Origin: Arctopsyche grandis
Taxonomy: Eukaryota; Arthropoda; Insecta; Trichoptera; Hydropsychidae
Length of the DNA stretch: 64,000 nt
Assembly: GCF_051622035.1 (NCBI RefSeq)
Contig: NC_135356.1
Location: 248,001 to 312,000 of the forward strand
Direction of reading: 5' to 3'
Under the pieces are notes generated by a model. The model was given only the letters and a program-made list of their open reading frames with translations. It had not been told where the DNA came from and made no database searches. Both the position numbers and the translations under genes were made by a program. This document shows positions 1-12,100 of this stretch, one piece after another (the first letter of the stretch is position 1; every line of letters starts with the position of its first letter).

Positions 1-21
1 TAATAATAAAAACAAACGAAC

Positions 22-2384
<2,363 letters not shown>

Positions 2385-4030
2385 CGCGCCAACGGCGTCA
2401 CTCCATCAATGATCGTCGTAACACGACAAATTTCTACCATTATCGTATGAATTTTTCGTTGCTTATAATTCATTATTTCATGGATTGTTTTGAATAATAT
2501 CTTTTTATCCAATTAATATGATTCTCCAATTTTCAATCAATGACATAATACATAATAGATAGTTTTATTTGTATTATTATCACACTGTACAGTGTTTTTA
2601 TTAAATTATTTATCCATGTAGTGTCAATAGATGAATTTTTATGATTGGCGTCGTCCACACACACGGTATCTACGGTGTGTGTGTGGTATAGTTCCCATAT
2701 TGCAACTTGTGGTTGCTATTAAGGAACTGGCTATGGAAAATTTCGTAAATATTGGGTGTAGATACCGTGCGTGTGGACGACGCCATTGTGAGAAAATGTG
2801 AAGGAGATTTTGACTGATTTGATAAACTTAAAATCGATTGATATCGTCTTCATGTGTTTTATTAGTGTGCATTTTAGTATATAACTCTGTGTTTTTTTAA
2901 TTTAATCATCGCTAATTCTATAACATTGAAACTGAATTGGTTGATGAAATGCTAATAGTTGGGTTGTAAATTGTCACTTCATTCCGTAAAGTGTTCTCTT
3001 ATTTTTTAATTATCTTCTCAGTCGCTCAATGAATTGGACTGAAACTTTTGCATAAAAATTCTCTACTAAAAATATAATAGTACTATTTCCTAGAATTTCG
3101 AATCTTTTCATGTTTGGTTTTCCCCGAAACTGTTTCAAATCAACGATTTTCAACCGTCCTTTGCGGACTAAAAATTTTCTGTCGGTTAGCGAATGAAGTC
3201 GATGAACGCCGTGCTTAATGCATTTTTGAAAATGCGCATGTACGTGCGCGCACAACCGCTCCATTGACTTTTATTATCGTCTGCGAACAATGAAAGTAAA
3301 ATGTCATTTGCATACCGAGTTCAAGACGAGGATGTTGAAATTCCTGCTATAAATAAGTTTGGGTCAATACGTGCAAATATGTAACTGCTCGGAAATGTAA
3401 TGTATTTGGTAAATTAACGAATGCTTTTTTCCTTCAGAAAGAGTTAGACTTTTGATTTGATTTTGCATTGGATTGCTATAGAAAAACTATAATATTTCTA
3501 CTATTAGGGAAGATTATTTTCAAAATTAAAAAAAAAAACTAAAGTGATAGCTAGGTACAAAAAATGAAAGCATCGAACTGATGCTGAAGTTCCAAGATTT
3601 GAAAACAAAACTAAAATATTAGAATTATTGTAAATTAAAAGTTTCAAACGAATAGTCTGTTTGTCGCAATGTTTATTTAAAATTCAGCTTTTTAACTTTA
3701 AATCCATTAATCATTAGCTTATTAACAAAAACTGAACTACTATAAATAAATCTAAAGTCGAATTTTTCGTTATTTGGTGTTATTAAAGTCTGCTATTTCG
3801 CTATCAAAGTTTGTTTTAGTTTTCTTCACCAATTCATATTCATTCTTCTCGAAAGAAAGAAGACTAGAAACAAAGAATGAATGAATGGACCACCACTCTT
3901 TGAAGTAATACACAGAAGTCCCAGAGAGTGGAGGTCGGGGGTGGGGTTTAGCCGGTAAAAATCCGGCACTACCCTGCAGTTCGGACTGTAGGCTGTCTTT
4001 CGAAGATTCCCCACCTCCAGCGCAGCGAAA
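2385..4030. other. Upstream of the CCDC102A-like gene; no gene seen
   Basis: The minus-strand promoter of the coiled-coil gene should lie just above 2384, but no TATA box or initiator stands out. The stretch holds one small inverted-repeat element (2646-2785). Otherwise it is AT-rich with only short open frames that have no recognisable domain. A C/G-rich patch near 3890-4020 followed by a run of A looks like part of an old repeat. Confidence 0.6.
2646..2785. mobile_element. MITE with 28-bp terminal inverted repeats
   Basis: The ends TGGCGTCGTCCACACACACG (2646 onward) and the reverse complement of the right end (TGGCGTCGTCCACACGCACG, ending at 2785) match over about 28 bp through GGTATCTAC. 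The 140-bp element has no coding capacity. A clear target-site duplication is not visible, so the superfamily is not assigned. Confidence 0.75.
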
Positions 4031-4039
4031 AAAAAAAAA

Positions 4040-4112
4040 AAAAAGATATTTTTCCCGTAATTCGTATGAAAAAAAGGGTATATAGAATGTATCTTTTGAA
4101 CGTGAGGAGGAT
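4040..4112 (-). repeat. Dispersed repeat, copy 1 (inverted copy near 52060)
   Basis: After a run of A, this segment (containing AGAATGTATCTTTTGAACGT) is the reverse complement of a segment at about 52062-52140. The two copies differ by several substitutions and small indels, as expected of an old interspersed repeat. Confidence 0.6.
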
Positions 4113-4137
4113 TGTTTTTGATTAATCATAAAATCAA

Positions 4138-4280
4138 TTAATCAAAAAAAACAAAATAGAAACATGCTTATGGTGGATATCCATAGCAAAATAAAAAATA
4201 ATTGCTATAGTGCCATAATTGAGGAAGGGAGAAATCTAATACGTTTGTATAGACAAAGCGCTGGGGTCTAGCCCTCTTAA
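4138..4280. mobile_element. Fragment of a DNA element ending in AGCCCTCTTA
   Basis: This shares about 140 bp, including GTGCCATAATTGAGGAAGGG and the terminus TAGCCCTCTTAA, with the right part of the complete element at 37246-37775. The left end is missing, so this is a truncated copy. Confidence 0.65.
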
Positions 4281-4339
4281 TCACCCTGTAGGCATATAGT
4301 ACAACTGAAATGATCTCATCAGGTCACTGCGACACATAT

Positions 4340-4800
4340 CCAGGAAAGTCATTAACGCATGGCACACGCTCGCCTCGTCAAAAGGTCGACACGTGTTTCT
4401 ATACACGTGTCTGGGAAACAAAGGAAGAACACACTGAACCACGAACTACGTCCAGGCGTATGAACCCATAAAACCACGCTCGCAGCATAACTAGGGCAGC
4501 GCGAGTACCAAGAACAAAAGATGTGCACACGACACACTTGAACCCAAAACGTTTATAAAGCAACGCAGCAACCTCCACCGGCAGAGTGAGCCTCTGGAGT
4601 TCATACAGATCACTTCTCCGAAGAAACCTCTTTGTACATACAATAACCATTGTACCAAATTGAACGCAAATAAACGATCCTCTTTCAAACTCAACTGAAT
4701 TTCCATAGGCCGGGAAACGGTCGAAACCTTTCACTCGACCACCTGTTCTATAACCCAATAAATGTTGAGGTGGTGCGAATTCCACCCACCCCCTACGCAA
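4340..4800 (-). repeat. Repeat-derived open segment shared with 43390-43610
   Basis: On the minus strand the block around 4690-4760 (with CCGGCCTATGGAAA followed by a GTTGAGTTT core) matches plus-strand sequence around 43430-43490. A minus frame stays open for over 100 codons but shows no known domain. It is probably a degraded transposable-element segment of unknown class. Confidence 0.45.
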
Positions 4801-4801
4801 C

Positions 4802-5935
4802 AATATTTATTTATTTATTTAACATATTAGCCACAGTGACATTACAGAGATCTCCAACGCGTCGCTGTGGCCGGTCATTCAGTAATAATAACATGATAAC
4901 AATAACTTATAATAATAACAATATTAACACAACATCATTAAAATCATAAAAAAAAAGAAAAAACATAGATAAAGTAATAACAATCATTAATATTTATAAT
5001 AGTCAAAATCAATCACTGGCATTCCTCAACAACCACTCAACCAGATTAGTATATTTTATATTGAAGAGGTCAATTTCACCAGAAATCCTGTTAAGCAGAT
5101 ATATCGCTTTAGATATAGGAGCCGTTGACAACATATTTGTGCGAGCCACAGGAGGAACAAACAAATCACGATTTCTCAAGTCCCTGAATTTACAAGGTGC
5201 ATTAAACCTAAATTCCTTTAGAACCTGACGATTGTGTATTATCCCATTCAACAGCTTAAAAAAGTGTCTTACCAGTAACATATTCCGACGAGACTCCAAT
5301 GAGTTGAAACCTAACGCCCCTAAATAGGAATGCACTAGGATATAGCCAAGGATAATAACCACACTGTTTCAAATAAAGATATCTGAGAAACCGTTTTTGG
5401 ATTCTCTCAATCTTCAATGAATGAGTTATATGGGTAGGATTCCATATAATAGAAGAAAATTCTAGAATACTACGTACTAAAGATTCATAAAAAATTTTAA
5501 GCACCAACGTACTCTGGAAAGGTTTGCTAACTCTTAGTAAGAATCTCAGCATTTTTGTTGCACGCAAACAAATATTGTCTATGTGTCGTTTAAATTGAAA
5601 ATTATTCGAGAACAAGACCCCCAAATCACAATATTCATCTACAAACTTTAATTCAACACCACTTAGGCGATATGGATAAATCACAGCATTTTTGAATGCT
5701 AAAAAATAATTTATTATCGACAGACCAACTTGACAGCGCATCTATGTAAGTCCAATTGGAGAAGGGCTGCGTCACCATGAGACTTAACTGTCATAAAAAG
5801 CTTAAGGTCATCGGCGAATAAAAGATAGTCTGAATACTTAATTATTTTTGAGATGTCATTAATGTAAATTAAAAAGAATAATGTCCCCAAGTTGGACCCC
5901 TGAGGTACTCCAGAATATGTTAATATGTTATTCTA
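4802..5935 (-). pseudogene. Jockey/CR1-type LINE, 3' part of reverse transcriptase
   Basis: On the minus strand from 5935 downward the frames read SGVPQGSNLGTLFFLIYIND, then a YLLFADDLKLFM block. This is the reverse-transcriptase catalytic box with the conserved FADD. Next come VLFSNNFQFKRHIDNI and the C-terminal region with LRYLYLKQCGYYPWLYP. At least two frameshifts separate the blocks. The 3' end carries a (TAAA)n-type tail, seen as TATTTATTTATTTA at 4805-4819 on the plus strand, typical of such LINEs. The 5' part is missing. A second fragment of the same family lies at 39133-39275. It cannot encode an active enzyme. Confidence 0.8.
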
Positions 5936-6164
5936 TATCTACGTACACTAGTGCTACACTCGTTTTGAAAAATGTTGGTTTTGTAAATAGTAGATATATG
6001 TAGATGGGGATGTAAGTGAGGGAAGAAAGAGGTGTATGTAGGGAGGGAATTGGTGGGTGGTTGTCGGCAGTGGGCGTGGGTGTGCGGTGTGGTGTGGTGC
6101 GGTTGGCAGTAGCGCCGTGTCTGTTGTCGGTGGCGGCGGCGGCGGCGGTGGCGGTGGTGCGGCG
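5936..6164 (+). promoter_or_regulatory. Eph upstream region and 5' UTR with GGC repeat
   Basis: Only about 230 bp separate the end of a LINE fragment from the Eph start codon. The last 100 bp turn sharply G-rich and include a (GGC)n run at 6131-6148 immediately before the ATG. No TATA box is obvious, and the true start site could lie in a more distant leader exon. The regulatory role is inferred from position. Confidence 0.4.
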
Positions 6165-9100
6165 ATGGCGGGCGGCCGAAGCTGGTGGTGGTGGTGGCTG
6201 TGGCTGTGCCTGCGCCTGCTATTGCTCAGGGTGCCTGCTATTGTGAGGGCGGAGCAGGTGGTGCTGCTGGACACGACCACCGAACAGAAGCTGGAGTGGA
6301 CGCGCTTCCCGTACGGACTGACGGCGGCCACCTCCGGCTGGGTGGAGGAGTCGTTCACGGACTTCGACAAGGGCATCAACTGGCGCTCGTACGTGGTGTG
6401 CGACGTCGCCTACCACAACGTCAACAACTGGCTGTGGACGCCCTTCATCGAGCGCCGCGACGCCAACCGCATCTACATCGAGGTCAAGTTCACCATCCGC
6501 GACTGCTCCCTCTTCCCCGGCAACGCGCTCTCCTGCAAGGAGACCTTCAGCCTCCTCTACTACGAGTTCGACGTGGCCACGCGCGAGCAACCCCCCTGGC
6601 AACCCGACACTTACAAACTCATCGGCCGCATTGCTGCCGGAGACGGACGATTCAACGCCAACTCTGAGGTCACAGTCAACACTGAGGTACACATCAACTT
6701 TCATTTACCCTCACATCTTCAATCCACTCCACTCCACTCCACTCCACTCCACCAAAATTTGCAATCAATCATACAATACTTTTCCATTGCCTTCTACAAG
6801 CCAGTGTCTCAACTCCAGATGCTTTGCCTATCACATATCAACTATCATGACAACAACAAAAAAACATTTTTATTCATCATACATGAAAAAATACTTTTCA
6901 ATATTAAATAATGTCTTTTCTTACAATTATAAGGCACACCATATGTACGTTTTTTGAGAACAATAAACCGACCTTTTTACACTCACTGGCTAAAAATAAT
7001 GCAAGTATATTATTGAATGATTACAAATGTTAGACTGGCCGCGCACTAGGCAGCCAATCTAACATACGGTGGCTCATTGGAGCCCACGCACTAGGCGGCC
7101 AAGAATTCCTGGCTGCGGCAGCCAATAGATCGCGTACGATTGCACGGCAGCTGTCGCACTAGGCAGCCAGGCTGCCGCAGACAAAATATTGAGCAGCCAG
7201 AGTCGACGACCAGTAGTCACCATTCCGTCAAGCGTAGAAGAAATAATTCTTTACCTCTTGTTTCGTAGGAAACGCAAAGCAAAGAGAAGATTTTGGATTC
7301 ATTCATTCAAACGAACAGCGTTTCCAGAATTGAATGGAGAAAAATGGTTTCAATAAAAATGAAAATTTTCCCAATTGCATTGGTGCCATTGATGGTAAAC
7401 ATATATGTATGTAAGATTAATAAAACCAAGCTTTCCTCACACTTTGTATTTGTGATTTCCTACCATCTTCGTCTTTTCACATCTCGATCACTATATTCTT
7501 CTGAAGACATATCCCATATTGCCTTACGATTTAATCCATTAACAGATAATCCTTGAAAGGTCACACAGTCTCTGGGATTCTATTCGCTATCCGCAGCGTA
7601 AAACTTCTGGCTGCTACGTCAAGTGCGCGGAGACTGAAGGCAGCCACATACATTCTACCTTGCACGCTCTGGCTGCCGTGCAATCGTACGCGATCTAATG
7701 GCTGCCGCAGCCAAGAATTCTTAGCTGCCTAGTGCGCGGGCTCCAATGAGCCACCGTATGTTAGATTGGCTGCGGCAGCCTGGCTGCCTAGTGCGCGGCC
7801 AGTCTAACATTTGTAATCATTCAAGAATATACTTGCATTATTTTTAGCCAGTGAGTCTAAAAAGGTCGGTTTATTGTAGTCAAAAAACGTACATATGGTG
7901 TGTATTATAATCAATATGCACAAACAAAAACACATGTGGTGAAAGGATTTGAATTTTGATTCCTTCTATTAGTACCTTGCTATTACAAAACATCAAAACA
8001 GTGCCAATGATACTACAATTGAGCCACTTGTCACAGATTCTTCAGCTAAGATATATCCTTCTACAGAATCTTCCTTTCAATGGAGAAAAGAGCAAGAGTC
8101 AGTATGTCCCAGGGTGTTGGATTACATGACAGTATTCAAATTCTAGTCTGTGATGCTCTTGGTTATTATTTCTTTTATTTAAGACAAAAAACACACATCT
8201 ATATCCTATGTAAATCCACGTTTCGAATACTTCTATTTTTTCTTTTCATTGTAATTTCTGTGAAAGTCCACACTTGCAATACACATTTTAATTTTCTCGT
8301 CTTTTGATATGTCTAAATTTCATACAAATACAATTGACAGTGGGAATCATAAAGAAATATATGAAATAAGCCTACAATATGGTGACTAATAGGGTCTCCA
8401 TATTGTATGCCTCAGCAGCGATTTCCAATCTTCCTTGATTCGTTTTTCCCTTGGCACTAAAAAATATATCTCCATTACTACGTTTTTTTTCATTCCTAAG
8501 ACCATCTGGAAGAAGGTAGTCTAATATCAGACGCTTAAGCGTTTTTGCAAAGCATAGAGTTCAATAAAACTAGACCTCAATACTTATTTATATTTAATTT
8601 ATACCAGGTGCCCCCCTGGCCAGAAACATTGTACATTTCGAAGTATTATTAGTATACAAAAATTAAATACAAAATTGTAAATTTGCAGCATTTTAAACAA
8701 TTCAGTGAAATTCGAGATTTTGCGAGAAAGTGGGTAAGGTTGCCAATTTGTTAAAACCGTTTCATTGAAACGCTGATAGGAAATGATCGACCTGGAGTCA
8801 CAGATCCAAGGTCTGGCCGTCAGAAACCAGTAGGTTTTGACACCCGTGAGCACTTTGTTCAAAGCATTATATGCCCACCACTAGTCTATTCTGCTGGTAA
8901 TATGTAATACAAAACACCGTTAAAACCAATACTTTTGGTATTTGAAAAATGCCTTTCAATGTAGGGTTGTATCGGACATAGTGTTTATCAGTCTTAAAAC
9001 AACTGTTTTTATTGTTGATCATAAAATGTTTTAAATCTCCTAGAAACGGCTTCATTTTTACTTGTTTCCCTTTAAAAAAGCTTTAAGTCGATCGCCAAAC

Positions 9101-12100
9101 ATGCTTTTGGAGACAAAATAACGCTCACTAGCTTTTCGAATGGTCATTTTCTTCAAACGTACTTTTTCAACAGCCTACTTCATGTTCTGTTATTTATATC
9201 CCACTTGCGTGTCGTTTTTTATTAATTCTGCCTGTAAATAATAAAAAGTAATTTTGTCCGATCCAATTCGACAAACATGCAATTCAACTTTCCCTGTTAA
9301 TCACATACTATTAAGAAATTGAACCATATTTACTGTCCATAACTCAACAACGACCCTTGTTGCTACCGAATACAACTAAAACACACAACTCTTTACTGGT
9401 TTTCAAGCAAAGTGCAGTTGGACCTTCTAATGAACCTGAGAAGATGGCAAAAACATCAACACTTCCACTACAGTATAAGTGTTGTCGCATAAGTCTCAGT
9501 CTTTAAAACAGTTAAAAATATTATGGATAATTCATTTGAAAGTATTTTTATTCACATCATATGTGGGTTTTCTGTTACAGTCCCATGACTCATTCAATTG
9601 GAGACTTTTTTGTCCACGAAATATTAGATTGCTTCTATGTTCTTCTTATTACTCAAATCACACACATACACACTTTTGTCAAATATAAACCAATTCACGA
9701 ATCAAAAGATTGTATATTATAACAATATAATGCTTAGTGTTATTAAACTTTATAATTTTACCTGTAAATTATACAAACGCACATACAATATTGCATTGTT
9801 TTTTTTTTTCTTACGTTTGTTGGCATTCAAACAGAATCAACTCTTATATACAATATGTTAAAAATCAAGCTTTTCTTTCCAATGAGTCATATTTTTTTAA
9901 ATGTACTTACAACAATAACAATAATTTTTGTATAATATTGAATTTTATTTAAAAACCCGATTGCTTGATCTATACTTCTCCAAGTGCCTTATCCGTTACC
10001 GCACGTTGGCAATCATGTTTGCAATGATGATTTTGTTGGCCGCCGTCTGGAACAGTGCAGTGGTGTTTTGGTTGAACCATTGCCTCAGGTTTTTCAGCCA
10101 GAACGTCCTTCTTCTTCCACAGATGTTCCCTTGAATAATAAGATGCAGGAGTTGATATGTCTCAGGGTGTCGCATTACGTGACCAAAGTATTCAAATTTT
10201 CGTCCCTCGGTGGTTTTAGCGATTCATTCGAGACAATACACACTCATTTGTAACCTTATCTGTCCAGCTTATATGCAGCATTAGTCTGTAGATTCACATT
10301 TCAAATGCTAATTTATTTCATAATAGTTTCGGTAAGGATCCACACTTTCACTCTGTATAAGAGAACTGAGAACACATAGAATCTCACTGACCTCATGTGG
10401 ATTTTCAAGGATAATTAAAAGCTACATTTGACTTTCTTTAACTGAACATAAGTCGCCCTGGTTTTCTATATTCGGCATTTTATTTCAATCGTGTGTTCCC
10501 ACTTGTAATTTAAAGTACAATCCAGATATACGATCTTGTTGACTCTACTTACTTAGATTGTCGATTATTTTACGATTTTGCTGCATTGAAATTCATAACA
10601 TAAAAATTCCAAAATAAGATTGAGAAATGAGTCAGTTTTCTTCAAAATTCAATACTTGAAGGAAGTTTGTTTCCTGAAAATTTGATCGCCATTTCAATAT
10701 TTATTTTTAATATTATCAATATGGAAAAGAAAACTTGTATTATCATTAAAAGACAAATTAGATATAATTAATACTTTTAAAAGCGGTGACTTAAGATATT
10801 TTTTGTCAAATATTATAAATATGGTGTTGGAACATCAACGATCTCGGATATAAAAAAAACAAAGTGAAAAAACCATGAAGTTTACTTTTCCTTTAACCTC
10901 AGAAGATGGAAGCCCAGGGCGTAAGGTTATGAAAAAATCAGGAAATGAGGAAGTGCATTCAAAAACGATCGTCTGGACAGCCAGTATTTGGTCCATTATT
11001 GTATGGAAAGTATTCGCGATTTGGTAGCTTCAAAAAGAACAGCTATTGAGCAAAAATAAAGAATAATTTAATATTGATCTTCGTGTTATTATATATGTTT
11101 CAATTTCAAAGCCTTTATTGCTGAATCTTAAAAACTAGGCCTCCTTCAGATTTCTCCATATGTTTCTTTATTTTGCCATCCTTGCCCATAAGGGGCCTGC
11201 AGCTTGCTTCAGGTCATCTGACCATCTTTTCCGCTGTCTGCTTCTTTTTCTTTTTGCTTTATAGCGTGAAGTCCATTCTGTAATAGATGTTGACCATTTC
11301 ACTTTCTTGTCTCTTGTCATGTGACCATGAAAGTCCATCTCCATTTACTAACATCTTCACCTTTGGTAATTTTTCTAAGATCCACTGCTCGTTTCTTATA
11401 CGTCTACTGTTTCTTATACCTTAGCATACTGCTTTCCATGCTCCTCTTTTGATTGCATTGGCATATTGTTTGCCCTTCATTATGTATTTCAGGCACCAGA
11501 ATATTTTCCACGCGTTAGTGATCCTCTTTTCTATTTCTGCTTCCATGTGGTCATTGAGAGACACAATCTGCCCGAGATATACATAGGACTCCATATACTC
11601 AAAAGGCTCTCTGTCTACCTTGATGATACTCTTGGCTTGGTTTGTCATAGCCTTTGTTTTTGTTTTGTTCGATGTAAGCCCTACTTTTTTACTCTTTGTT
11701 GCAAGGTCTTGTAGCATTACTTGTAGGGTTTCTGAGTTGTCAGTAAAAAAAGTACAAGATGATTCAAATTACATAGATCCGCTTATGTTAATGCCAAATT
11801 TGCTCCAATCCATCTCTTTGAATATTTCTTGAAGCACTGCTGAGAATATTTTTGGTGAAAGTGGGTCTGGAGCTGCATTACACCTCTCTCAATTGGGAAT
11901 ATTTCTCCTAATGTTTCCATTTTCACTTGGGCTGAGCCATTTGTTATTAATTTTTATGATGGATATCCTGTATGGCTTTCCAGATGTTAGAATGATGTAT
12001 GGAGTCGAATGCTACATGCAAGCAGAAACTGTACTCTTGGCATTTGTCCAATTTTTTTTGTGATGTGGTTGAGGATTATCTTGGAAAATACCTTGTAGAT

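Noticed and set aside
3010-3264. Minus-strand 84-codon ORF as a small gene
   Set aside because: No family match, no splice context, and length within chance expectation for 64 kb.
6057-6164. An upstream extension of Eph beginning MVVGSGRGCAVWCG
   Set aside because: The extension is a Gly-rich translation of the GGC repeat and would bury the signal peptide. The ATG at 6165 gives a normal signal sequence.
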